Shown piece by piece: positions 50,860 to 60,489 of a stretch of DNA of 64,000 nt (within the stretch, counting starts at the first letter, position 1; every line of letters starts with the position of its first letter). The position numbers and the translations under genes are program-made. The notes below the pieces were generated by a model. The model made no database searches, had not been told where the DNA came from, and saw only the letters and a program-made list of their open reading frames with translations. Origin of the DNA: Hyposmocoma kahamanoa (Eukaryota > Arthropoda > Insecta > Lepidoptera > Cosmopterigidae); NCBI RefSeq assembly GCF_003589595.1, contig NW_020653713.1:1708952-1772951 (forward strand), read 5' to 3'.

Positions 50860-51060
50860 TTAGGTGTCTACGAGACGTAAGGAAAGTAATTATTGATGGG
50901 TCTGGTAGACGTAAAATAATTATTTTGTCGTACTGTCTCTTAGACGTCAGGTCATTATAGTAATTATTTTCGTACTATCTATTAGACGTCATGTCAGTAA
51001 AAGAATTATTTTCATAGTGTTTAGCAGCCGTCACCTCAGTAAGACATCATCGCTTACTCT
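50860..51060. repeat. Degenerate minisatellite with TTAGACGTCA motif
   Basis: Units of about 50-55 bp: 'GTAGACGTAAAATAATTATT', 'TTAGACGTCAGGTCATTATAG', 'TTAGACGTCATGTCAGTAAA', 'TAGCAGCCGTCACCTCAGTA', each followed by AATTATTTT and TCGTACT- or TCATAGT-like text. At least four diverged repeats are recognisable. Confidence 0.55.
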
Positions 51061-51064
51061 ACTC

Positions 51065-51870
51065 CAAGACCAGAAGAAGGGACAAGTAGTATTTTTTATA
51101 TTTTCTTGTTATATTTACAAAAAAACAATTTGTTTTAAGTGCGTGGTGCAAATTTGCGAAAATTGCATGTCTGAACTTTGTAGCTGATTGAGAGAAAAAC
51201 TACTCTAACGATTTTCCTGTATTTTTTTTATATTATTTTATTTTAAGCCGGAAAACTGCAAATTTAAGTTAATGTAGAAAATTTCCAACATGGCCTCAAG
51301 CGCCTTGATCCCACTAAAATTAATAATAAATATTTTTTCATTTGCCTGTCAGGTATAAAAAAAAAAAACGAATATAAACGAATATGTTAATTATATTTTT
51401 GTACAACTATGGACTTATTACATTTCAATGACCATATACGTATACAATTTAAGACAAACGATTTCGAAAAACTACGAATTAACGGCAAAGATAAAACACG
51501 TCTGTCAAACTACTCCTCAGTAGAATGTTTATAAATAATTCACCTCAGTCGCAAAGGAATAATCATATTCTCATGATGGTACACGAAATATTCCAATTTC
51601 AAGTTTAAATAGTACTGAACAGTAGTCATAATATGTCGACGTAACATAGTATATTCGCATCATTCAAAATTCATTTCCTTTTCTATTATTTCCTAGTGAA
51701 GTGAATAATAGAAAAGAAATACTGTCTCGTTCGGGAGCCATCAATTTGAACAAATATTGTTGAATGGGAAATACACAAAGCTCTATGGTCGTTAAGGTAA
51801 ATTTTTTATTATAATATAGATTGGTAAAATATCGACAGCGCGCTAAATTGACGACATACCAGTGCATGAT
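51065..51870. other. No recognised feature
   Basis: AT-rich and unassigned. Confidence 0.5.
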
Positions 51871-51874
51871 GATC

Positions 51875-51925
51875 ATCATCATTATTAACCCTTTTATACG
51901 CCACACTGCTGGACCTGGGTCAAAG
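51875..51925 (-). repeat. SINE-C 3' scrap
   Basis: GATGATCATCATCATTATTAACCC...CTGCTGGACCTGGGTC is the end of SINE-C in reverse. Confidence 0.6.
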
Positions 51926-51939
51926 TCAAAGTCAAATAA

Positions 51940-52427
51940 CATAGGCACTATACGGGACTTGACACAGGAGATAATATAATCTCACTACAGTACGTACAAT
52001 ACGTGGAATTACGTCTATATGCTAAGTTTTATTGAAATATCCCCTAGTTCGCCACTATACAGGACTTGACACTGGAGATAATAAAAATAGGTTCTCACTA
52101 CGACACTACTCAAAGTATATTGAGAGAAAAGCGCCTTGAATTGGAGAAATAGCAAAATCAACCATTAAAGTGATTGCTCCTAAATTAAAGTTAGGCGCTA
52201 TTTATAAAAATGAATCTTCATGCGTGAACAGCGACCCTTCGAGGTGAATGATTTTCTTCAAAATGAAATGGGACCACTATGGAAGTACCCCCTTTCCAAC
52301 AAAATCATTTCCAACAGAATCATGAAAATCGGTTCACAAATACCGGAGTTATCGCGTAACATACATACAAAAAAAAAAGAACATACAGTCGAATTGAGAA
52401 CCTCCTCCTTTTTTGAAGTCGGTTAAA
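51940..52427 (-). mobile_element. MITE-F, chimeric start plus long form
   Basis: 51942-51975 is an internal MITE-F piece (CACTATACGGGACTTGACAC, AGGAGATAATA), directly joined to a long-form copy (ATACGTGGAATTACGTCTAT ... TTTTTGAAGTCGGTTAAAAA). Confidence 0.7.
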
Positions 52428-52746
52428 AAATCGGTTCTCACTACTCAAAGTATATTGAGAGAGAAAAACGCCTTGAATTAAAGAATAGCAAAATCAACCA
52501 TTACAATAATTGCTCATTATACTAAAATTTAGGCGCTTTTTATAAAAATGAATCTTCATGCGTGCACAGCCACCTTTAGAGGTGGTTTTCTTCAAAATTA
52601 AGTGGGACCATTATGGAGGTACCCTCTTTCCAACAAACAAAAGAATCATGAAAGTTGGTTTACAAATAACGGAGTTATCGCGTAACATACGTACAAAAAA
52701 AACATACAGTCGAATTGAGAACCACCTCCTTTTTTGAAGTCGGTTA
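52428..52746 (-). mobile_element. MITE-F, second tandem copy lacking left end
   Basis: Starts at the internal block 'TCGGTTCTCACTACTCAAAG' with no spacer after the previous copy's end, and ends TTTTTTGAAGTCGGTTATAA. The junction reads as if recombination within the family removed one end. Confidence 0.75.
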
Positions 52747-52749
52747 TAA

Positions 52750-53130
52750 AAATTGGAACAAATCGATTTCGTTAAACCATTTCGTTAGTTTAAGAGGGCA
52801 AATGTAATTTTCGCAAACAAAAAAATTCAAATGGCATACTCTGAGGGGAATGAAAAATCGACCCTCATCATTGGGTGTTTTTGTCGACAAAACCACCAGA
52901 TACACAATACGTTATTAAATGCGTGTTTTGCGCTGTATTTTACATATTTCAATAAATCGGTACTTTCACATACAGTCGTTGCTTATTTTTTGCTTACAAA
53001 TAAATAAAGTCTATATTTAGTCGCTTTCATTGCTCCTGCTGAGTCAACGACTTTTCACTGCTATGACAAAATTGTATTTTTCAACATCTATATTTTATCT
53101 GTACTAGAGTTACAGCAGAGAATAAAGTAT
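52750..53130. other. No recognised feature
   Basis: AT-rich and unassigned. Confidence 0.5.
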
Positions 53131-53134
53131 CTGA

Positions 53135-53350
53135 CGTGACGACCTTAGCGACTCAACGGTTAGCACTGAGGGCACTGGATGGTGACGTCACGGGTTCGAT
53201 TCCCGGTAGGACCAATTTGGAAAATGAACTTGTCTGAGATGGTTGTAGCAGCATTACTGCGGTGCAGCATGGACGTGGATTCAAGTCCCACCGGATCGAC
53301 GAAAACTTCTTTGTGTATTCGATCCTTGTATTCATAAAATATATAATAAA
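53135..53350 (+). repeat. Two tRNA-like SINE pieces in series
   Basis: 53137-53215 has an A-box-like 'TTAGCGACTCAACGG' and a perfect B box GGGTTCGATTCCCGG. 53245-53350 has a second B-box-like 'GGATTCAAGTCCCACCGG', then 'ATCGACGAAAACTTCTTTGT' and 'ATTCGATCCTTGTATTCA' as in SINE-E tails. Confidence 0.55.
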
Positions 53351-53374
53351 GATTATCTATAATCTCAATATAGA

Positions 53375-53602
53375 GTTCTAAAAAAACCGACCTCAAAAGC
53401 CATTCATCCCCATGTTTGCCACTCTTAGTAATGCAATATTTTCTTTAAATTGAAATGGGATCATTACTGAAGTATCCTTTATCCAACAAAAAAAGAATCA
53501 TCAAAATCGGTTCACAAATGCCGCAGTTATCGCGTACCATACATGCAAAAAACATAGAGTCGAATTGAGAACCTATTCCTTTTTTTTAAGTCGGTTAAAA
53601 AA
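53375..53602 (-). mobile_element. MITE-F copy, short
   Basis: 'AAAAAAACCGACCTCAAAAG' to 'TTTTTTAAGTCGGTTAAAAA', both TIRs present; about 225 bp. Confidence 0.75.
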
Positions 53603-53604
53603 AT

Positions 53605-54315
53605 ATTTGTCTTAAATTGATTGTGAACGAAGCCTCCTTAAGTACCTTACCTTTTTATATAAAAAGCGGCAATATCCACCGATAAGGGCAATTCTTTACA
53701 AAACTCATTTTTAGACGGAAGTCTCCTGTAACGTCCTGTGACTTGGTACGTGCCCACCTGAGCGCCCTCAGGCCAGCTACTTATAATCGGGTTCAGAGCC
53801 TTTAAATCAGCCCTTTTATCCCATGACACGCGGTCAAGGCCATGAACTAGGTCGTGGGCTGTTGGAGCATCCCTAACGTACGTCATGCTTTTAAGCTTCG
53901 TGTCTCACTGTCCCCAAAATATTTAAGTGTCCCGCTTTGAGAAAAACTAGAGGTCTACCACGAAATCCAAACAATGTTCGTAGTTTTAGCTTCGTATCGG
54001 ACCGGAGGCTACCACGAAACGCGTACGAAAATCATGAATTTGACATAAGTAGTGACTCTGGAACGTCAAACGACAGCTTGCCTATCGAATTTTGAGATTA
54101 CTTTCATCGTAAAACTGATATAATGTAGTACGTACGAACTTCGTTGCGGACGCAGTCACGTGATAGATTTCGTGAACACAATTCATGTGATATATTTTTT
54201 TTAATGGCGCGAAAGTTAAAAATATATGAAGTCACCGCACCAAACTACACAACATTAGATCTTTTTTAAGTTTTTCACCAATACATTTTTACTTCCTTTT
54301 TTGACTTTTTTGAAC
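53605..54315. other. No recognised feature
   Basis: A 79-codon minus-strand frame (53886-53647) has no recognisable motif. The words 'CTACCACGAAA' occur twice near 53955 and 54010. Confidence 0.4.
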
Positions 54316-54317
54316 CA

Positions 54318-54419
54318 TTAATAATAATAATAATAATAATAATACCGCCTCTCCCATTTAAAAATTCAAAATTAATTTTTTAGGCCTTGGGAGAGGCGAG
54401 AGTTTAAAATAAATACGAA

Positions 54420-54453
<34 letters not shown>
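54318..54453. repeat. Two (TAA)n tracts around a short hairpin
   Basis: (TAA)9 at about 54318-54344 and a longer (AAT)n at 54420-54453. Between them CGCCTCTCCCA (54346-54356) pairs perfectly with TGGGAGAGGCG (54388-54398). The right tract is the 3' tail of the adjacent LINE; the left tract could be the tail of a second insertion. Confidence 0.65.
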
Positions 54454-55270
54454 TATCTTTATTGTTTCTCTCACAAAGTCTTAGTATAAATACAAAAACA
54501 GTGCTTGATTATCTAAATAGAGTACAATATATAAGTCTGTGTGAGAGACTGGCATCCGTACTAGGAGACCTGTATTACAGATCACCAGCCCCTCCACACT
54601 CCGGACCAAAAGCAAGTTCAGCTTACTTATACTTAGATAGTTACATCAAGAAATGACTTTATTAATAGACTTAAGGCGCGAGTGTGTGTGGATAAATGAG
54701 TGTGTGCATGTGTATGTAATGGTGTGTGTATGTGTATGTGTATTTGCGTGTGCGTGTGTGTTTTCTGTGTGTGACAGAGTATGTGAAGGACTGTGCACGG
54801 TGTATACAAAACCCAATTTACCTAAATAATGAAATAACCATATTATTTAGTATTCATTATTTTAAGTTGAGATAATTCACAGATTTTAAGATTAATCATA
54901 ATTTAGATGTTATTTTAAGTTGGAACAATTAAGAGATTTTCAGTTTCATCATAGCTTAGATTTTTAAGCCAACTAGTGACAACTCTTTTACAGTTAAATT
55001 TAGTGAGCGAGTATATTTTAGTTGTTTTATTTATTTTATTATATAAATACCCGCCTAGAAAACCGAAGAATCTATTCGAAAACGCTAGGGTCCAGCGAGT
55101 AGAAGAATGACATACTTTATATTTCAAACGTTTGTTATTATGGAGCGAAGGATCATAGTTCAGAACAACGTGTTGTTTTAATACAGTGTGCAGGACAAAT
55201 AGTTGACGCACAGACAAGACATCACAAAGGGAATAAAGGTCTGAAGTAGGGTAGTCATTGAACATTTCGT
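54420..55270 (-). mobile_element. 5'-truncated LINE with CA-rich 3' UTR
   Basis: Minus strand: a C-terminal coding fragment (55265-54915), then a 3' UTR with a (CA)n-rich block (54685-54775), then 'CAATAAAGATATATTATTAT' at the tail. The layout (CA-rich UTR, then a TTA-type tail) is shared with 14249-14984, so these are probably one family. Confidence 0.6.
54915..55265 (-). pseudogene. LINE ORF2 C-terminal fragment
   Basis: An open frame of 116 codons: near its start LYSLCDVLSVRQLFVLHTVL, in the middle STRWTLAFSNRFFGFLGGYL, and at the end FNCKRVVTSWLKNLSYDETE then NLLIVPT. The end matches the 28500 fragment (CKKIVKSWLKG.IYNETEGLL) and the 15.9-kb scrap (AKWLLSLNYDET.LL). The preceding 'V.L..RFLF..H.....' part is like the post-RT region of CR1/jockey-type proteins. 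Intact frame, but no catalytic residues, so non-functional. Confidence 0.6.
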
Positions 55271-55274
55271 GACT

Positions 55275-56190
55275 ATTATAAACCTGTGTTCTACTTTTTT
55301 AAAACAAAAATTTACAGGCGTCCCTCTCTGAGGGAAACAAAATAGTGTTCATGAGAATCATGCCGTATGTGAGCGCTTGATAGTGAACAAGTTACGTATT
55401 TTTGTTGTTTCATTGTTTTGATTACTTCAGTATGTATGATTTGGGGATACTATTCCCAGATCATAGCCAAGTATTACTATTACGTACCCACGCTAAAACT
55501 AAACTGTTATTTAGTTCGTTGCACAAAAATTTCCGAGAAACTCAGAGGCGCGAACCCAGATCCTACCCCACGGCCTCTGCTTGAAAGGTATGTCAAGTCA
55601 AAACATAAGCCTCCAGATACACGACGCGAAAGTTTTCACGCGGCGACTGCCCAGTTACCACGCTTTCACGTCCATTAATGGCGAATCTGAGTTCTATTTA
55701 TTAGGCAACAATATTTGAATTCATCAGAATAACACAACCGCGCAGTCGACAGTCGCCGCGTATGCAAAAACAAACCAGGCTAGTCCGAGCTTAAAGCTAA
55801 ATAAATAGAGCGTACTTTAGATGCACGCGGTTGCTGCTCGGCGGCGACCACGGCTTCATTAAGAAAAGCATTGCCATTACACATTTCATAAAACTACGAA
55901 TCGTTTCGTAATAGAAAAAGATGCAAACTTCTCAATTGCAGAAAAGCAGCAACTGTTAGAAGTCGCCTAATGGAAGACCATTAAAACTCTAAGCTCAAAT
56001 GCAAATTTTCCAGGGACACTTTCTTTATTTCAGAATTTATTTTTTTCAAAAGACATTAACGCCATTTAGAAAATGTATGTCGTACAGAATACATATTCTA
56101 TTTAGTTCAATTAATATTAAAAAAAATCGTTTGTATATATAAAATACCTTTCGAATACAGTGGTTTTCTTTTTAAATTTCGAGATAAGTT
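55275..56190. other. Unassigned, with a SINE-C head
   Basis: 55530-55610 is a SINE-C head in reverse (CCGAGAAACTCAGAGGCGCG, then a B box decayed to ATCCTACCCC and CGGCCTCTGCTTGAAAGG). The rest is unassigned. Confidence 0.5.
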
Positions 56191-56196
56191 TGTGTT

Positions 56197-56685
56197 TTTA
56201 ACCGACTTCAAAAAAGGAGGAGGTTCTCAATTCGACTGATGTTCTTTTTTTTGTTTTTTTTGTTTTGTTTTTTTTTGTATGTATGTTACGCGATAACTCC
56301 GGTATTTGTGAACCGATTTTCATGATTCTTTTTTTGTTGGAAAGGGGGTATTTCCATAGTGGTCCCATTTCATTTTGAAAAAAATCATTCACCTCAAAGG
56401 GTGGCTGTTCACGCACGAAGATTCATTTTTATAAATAGCGCCTAACTTTAATTTAGGAGCATTTACTTTTAGCAATTATTTAGTTGATTTTGCTATTTCT
56501 CCAATTCAAGGCGTTTTTCCCTCGATATACTTTGAGTAGTGTCGTAGTGAGAACCAATTTTTATTATCTCCAGTATCAAGTCCTGTATAGTGGCGAACTA
56601 GGGGATATTTCAATGAAACTCAGCAAATAGACGTAATTCCACGTACTTTTGAGGTCGGTTTTTTTAGTACTCTGTACTGAGATTA
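56197..56685 (+). mobile_element. MITE-F copy, longest form
   Basis: Starts TAACCGACTTCAAAAAAGGA and ends GGTCGGTTTTTTTAGTACTC; flanked on the right by the AGTAC-TCT-GTACT mini-palindrome. Complete order of internal blocks. A T-rich expansion (TTTTTTTTGTTTTTTTTG) lies near 56246-56275. Confidence 0.8.
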
Positions 56686-56689
56686 TTTA

Positions 56690-56920
56690 TCTATCGTGAA
56701 AACGTGTTTTCACACCGCATAGTAATCAGTGTATATCTTCAATTTTACTATATAATTTTTCCAAAGCGATTCTACACTTTCATTGTTATGCTGAATCAAC
56801 CAAAGCCATTTGAATGGACTCTTAAGAGACCATCGCTAACTAAACCTAATTTACATAGTTCAGAATTGTACGAGTCCAAAATAAGTTTATTAAATTCTTA
56901 TGCTATAAAATGGTAAGACT
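56690..56920. other. Unassigned spacer before LINE
   Basis: A 70-codon frame has no recognisable motif. Confidence 0.35.
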
Positions 56921-56924
56921 TAAG

Positions 56925-57458
56925 CCTCGTCTCTGTAAGGATCTGAATCTATTGTCTCTAAATAATCGCCGAAATGATATTGCGTATATTCTAAACATTC
57001 TAAATGAGTCAACAAGTCGGCTTTGACTTATTGGGTGATATTTCTTGTATTGTACCTACTAGTTCCATGAGACACTATCACCCTATTGCAGTTCCCTTAG
57101 CAAGGACTAACTATAGACAAAATAGTTTTCTATGTAGAGCTGGCAAGGGCTTGGTAAGTGTGCTGAGCAATCATGACCTGGAAGTTGATATATTCAATTG
57201 TAATTTTGATGCGCTAAAGCGTTAACTCACGGATATTTTATTTACCTAACTTTATTAAATAAATTGTGATTAACGCAGGTATTGGGTTGTTATATTTATG
57301 TAAGTGCATGTTGTTAAGAAATACTATTTATTTGCTCGTGTATGACTTGTCTGAAGCTACAGATGGAAACCTGTAATTGGCACTATGTTTATGTTCCTGT
57401 TTTTAATAAATGTAAGAGACTGTTGGTTTTCCATGAACGAATAAATAAATAAATAACT
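56925..57458 (+). pseudogene. LINE ORF2 C-terminus, 3' UTR and (AATA)n tail
   Basis: Readable protein: RLKPRLCKDLNLLSLNNRRN then DIAYILNILNE, and, in the frame starting at 57004, SMRHYHPIAVPLARTNYRQN then SFLCRAGKGL, stopping at 57223-57225. 'R...DL..LY.IL.' followed by 'RH..P..VP..RTNY....' is the usual C-terminus of an insect LINE reverse transcriptase. The 3' UTR of about 230 bp closes with CGAATAAATAAATAAATAAC at 57438-57457. The reading frame is broken near 57003 by a small indel and there is no catalytic domain. Confidence 0.6.
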
Positions 57459-57459
57459 G

Positions 57460-58155
57460 AAAATGGAACTTTGCAAACTTAAAAGCAAACATCAATTAAT
57501 TATAATGGTTTCATAACTTTCAACAAAAATAAATCACCTTTTAGAATACCTTTCTTGACAAGGGCTATCAATTTGTCTCAAACCGCGTACAATTAAGGAG
57601 ATTTATTTCACCATCATTTGCCAATGGTTATGACCAGTGTCCATTAAATTCTTTCGCGTAGTTTATTGCGTACGACAAAGAATTAGTGGCCTCATAAAAT
57701 ATACGAATATTTTATGGTGGTACTAATACTTTGTGTGTGTAGGCTGAAACCCATGAAATTCACTGGCACTCGCATTCAGTGCGGTTATCAAAAGAATTTA
57801 CGGCGAAATGATGGTGGTTGCGTAGGCGTCGAAGCGGTACACGCGGGGAAATTCAATACAGAATATTTAAACATTTGCATTTTAGAATTGAAATATACTC
57901 TTTCTGTAAAATAAAGTCATAATCTTAACACGGGAAATAAAATTTCATTATATAATCGTATATTTCATAGCAAAAATGTCTCTAAAAAAAAGCTAATGGA
58001 ACTGATTTTTCAGTAGGTAAAATTATTGGGAAGTCTAGTATTTTTTTTTTTATCGAGCGAATGCTTTAATTGAAAATGTGAATTAAATTGCAATAAACCT
58101 CGGACGGAAAATCTTGAAAAACATGAATATTAAGTCGGTTCTTATACGAATACAA
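57460..58155. other. No recognised feature
   Basis: AT-rich and unassigned. Confidence 0.5.
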
Positions 58156-58248
58156 TCTCATTTAATGTTGCTTACTCTGCTGGCTCAGCAACCCAGAACG
58201 TGTCCCGGCCTCCGAAACGCTCTCACCAATTTGATGCCTTGTGACGTG

Positions 58249-59499
58249 TAATACTATAAGTTTCCGGAATGATAAGAAAAAAGTACTATAAATGATCAGA
58301 AATGAATTTATTGTTTCTCAAAATATTCTTCGTTAGCGTTAAAGCACTTTTTCATACGAATGAATAAATTTTGAAAGCATTTATGTCACTCTTCCGTGAC
58401 AATCTCTGAAACATATTTTTCATACTCTTCGGGTGATGAAAATCGTTGACCGCGTACCTGGTTCCTAATTTTTGGAAATAAATAAAAGTCACAAGATGCC
58501 AGGTCAGGACTGTACGCGGGATGGCTCATAAGGTGAACGTTGTTCACCCTCAAAAATTCATTTGTCTGTCTGGCCGTGTGAGAACTGTCATTGTCGTGGT
58601 GCAAGATGATACGGCGTTTACGGTTCTTTTTACGGAGTTTGTCAATAACTTAAACAAATGGTGTGTATCAATCACTATTCACGGTACAACGTTTCCCCAA
58701 AGCAACAGTAGCCACGTGTCCAGTTTTATTAAAAAAAGAATCAATCATCCGCTTAGAGGCACTTTGCACGCGAGCCACTTTGGTTGGTTTCTCTCTCTCA
58801 TCTCGAAAACGATTTCTGCTTTGTTTTGGGATCGTAACTTTAATTTTATATTTCGTCACCTGTTACTATGTCCCACACCAAATTTGACGCCCTTGAATCT
58901 GGTAAGCATGGCATTGCACCAAGTGACGCGATCCGTTTTTTAAGCCTCAGTCAAATTGTGTGGGATCCACTGAGAGCACAGCTGTTTCACACCCAAATGT
59001 TTGTGTAGTATTGATGGTATTTGACTCATACTTGTGCCTAAAGATGCCCGATCTCATGATATGTCACATGCCTGTCAGTTTTGATCATACGGCGCACAAC
59101 ATCGGTGTTTTTATTGTTCACAGCAGTGGACGGGCGACCATCGCGAAATTCGTCACTGAGATTCACACCACCACGTTTGAATTCTGCAAATCAGCTATAA
59201 ATAGTCGTCTTGCATAGTTCTTCATCGCCAAAAGCAGTTTGAAGCTGAGCGAATCTCCGCTGAGCTGTTAAATTACACTTAAAGTCGTGAAAAACCATAC
59301 TACGAAAATTTTTACGAGTTAAATTCATGGTGAAGTAAACAGCCAATTTCTAAAATGACGCCACAATGTAAAAACAAGTGACAGTCAGATGAAACAAACT
59401 GTATTGTACAGCCAAAGAGTTCCATTTTCAAATGTTGTAATTACTTTTTAAATATTGTTTATGTAAGTGGCCAGTTCCGGAAACTTATAGTGCGCCCTA
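58249..59499 (-). mobile_element. Mariner element, about 1.25 kb
   Basis: The right end carries AGTTCCGGAAACTTATAGTG followed by CGCCC and the TA at 59498-59499; the left end carries the counterpart ACTATAAGTTTCCGGAA at 58253-58269, with the outermost bases eroded, and TA at 58249-58250. The length, TA duplication and one transposase gene on the minus strand are typical of a full-length mariner. Inverted repeats match over at least 17 bp. Confidence 0.85.
58308..59328 (-). pseudogene. Mariner transposase, inactivated
   Basis: Begins at an ATG at 59328 (MNLTRKNFRSMVFHDFKCNL) and ends near 58308; about 340 codons when frameshifts are bridged, as in intact mariners (around 345). Visible parts: an N-terminal helix-turn-helix region; 'EFKRGG..LSDE.RDGRPST', the conserved linker; and near the end HHDNDSSHTARQT and YSPDLASCDFYLFP. 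From the Asp of HHDN to the Asp of CDFYLF there are 34 residues, so this is a D,D34D enzyme. Damage: TGA for a Trp near codon 50, a frameshift near 59055, further shifts through the middle, and TGA for Trp 28 codons before the end. It is dead but could be mobilised by a relative. Confidence 0.85.
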
Positions 59500-59609
59500 T
59501 GTAATTCGCTCAGGTCCGCCTCCACGGCATCGCTCCAGCGATATCTGAGACGACAAACCGGTCTTCATTCAATAGATAGGCCCCAGCACTCTAGCTACCG
59601 TCTTCAGTT

Positions 59610-59840
59610 GTAGTCTCTTTTAATGTTACCAATGTCTTTCTTCTCCTTTACACTTTTATCTTAGAAATGTAATAAATAGACGGGTATCTTCTAGAGGAGG
59701 ATTTTGGCCATAGTCTGCCACCTTGGCCCAACTTTACAAGGCAAATTTTCAAATGCTGTAAACCTACTGCAAAATGTAAGTCTCACCACGAAGTTTTCTT
59801 TCACTGTTGTCAACTTAGAAATTACAATCACAGGCACATT
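59610..59840. other. Unassigned, with SINE-C-like scrap
   Basis: 59685-59775 (GGTATCTTCTAGAGGAGGAT ... CCATAGTCTGCCACCTTGGC) resembles the SINE-C 3' half in reverse. Confidence 0.45.
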
Positions 59841-59844
59841 TTTT

Positions 59845-59965
59845 TATGATATCAAGTGACCGGACGAACACGTCGAGTGTCTAGTGGTGCGCGACTCGCC
59901 TGTCCATGCAGTGCCGGTCAGAGTTTTAAAGCACAAAGATCCCTGAGACATATCTTTTAAGCGCA
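59845..59965 (-). repeat. SINE-A, 3' third
   Basis: Minus strand: 'CTTTGTGCTTTAAAACTCTG', 'GCATGGACAGGCGAGTCGCG', 'CGTGTTCGTCCGGTCACTTG', with an A-rich end at 59840-59850. Confidence 0.7.
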
Positions 59966-59984
59966 GTACAGCTTAAAGCGAAAG

Positions 59985-60238
59985 AGTTTTTCCAGGGAAA
60001 TACTGCTGCCTTACCTAATTATCCCGCCAAGCAGTAATGTGAACAATAAATGTGTTTCCGGTTTGGAGGGTAAGGGTGCTGGTGAAATTACAGGCATATG
60101 GGACTTGTCAACTTAATCTTTGCGATTTAAAGCTCTGAGTAGCACTGCCATTGTTATGGACAGGCGTACTTATAGTTTACCATTAGGCGCACGACAAGTT
60201 CATCTCGTCATTTGATATTATAATAATTGTAACATTTT
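59985..60238 (+). repeat. SINE-A, head-to-head with the previous copy
   Basis: 'AGCGAAAGAGTTTTTCCAGG' ... 'GTGCTGGTGAAATTACAGGC' ... 'TTATGGACAGGCGTACTTAT' ... 'GACAAGTTCATCTCGTCATT', tail decayed. It is full length except for a deletion around 'CTCAGGGTGACG'. Confidence 0.75.
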
Positions 60239-60244
60239 ATAAAA

Positions 60245-60485
60245 AAAAAACGACCTCAAAAATTCGTGGAATTACGTCCAAGTTTGATTGAAATCGGTTA
60301 CCAGTAAATGCGCGATACCTGATTCATTCCCTAGCTTGCTACCCTTAGTAGTCCCTATCAATACTGAGGTACACTTTTTTCCAACAAACAAGAATCATCA
60401 AAATCGGCTCACAAATCGCGTAACATACACACAAAAGAAATGCAGTCGGTTTGAGAACCTCCTCCTTCTTTAAGTCGGTAAAAAA
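60245..60485 (-). mobile_element. MITE-F copy, short
   Basis: 'AAAAAAACGACCTCAAAAAT' to 'TTCTTTAAGTCGGTAAAAAA'; both TIRs present with single-base losses. Confidence 0.7.
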
Positions 60486-60489
60486 CAAA

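Larger units (their letters stand above)
58160..59605 (-). pseudogene. RTE-like LINE C-terminus split by mariner
   Basis: Minus strand: 59600-59500 reads RLRYRWSDAVEADLSEL; after the mariner, 58245-58175 reads ASNW, a stop, then ERFGGRDTFWVAEPAE and a stop. Together these match the 'W.D.V..DL..L....W.......RD..W' ending of RTE-type LINE proteins. The split is at the mariner's TA duplication. An internal stop and the loss of everything upstream make it a remnant. Confidence 0.5.

Noticed and set aside
58521..58943. 140-codon plus-strand frame
   Set aside because: It is antisense to the mariner transposase remnant.
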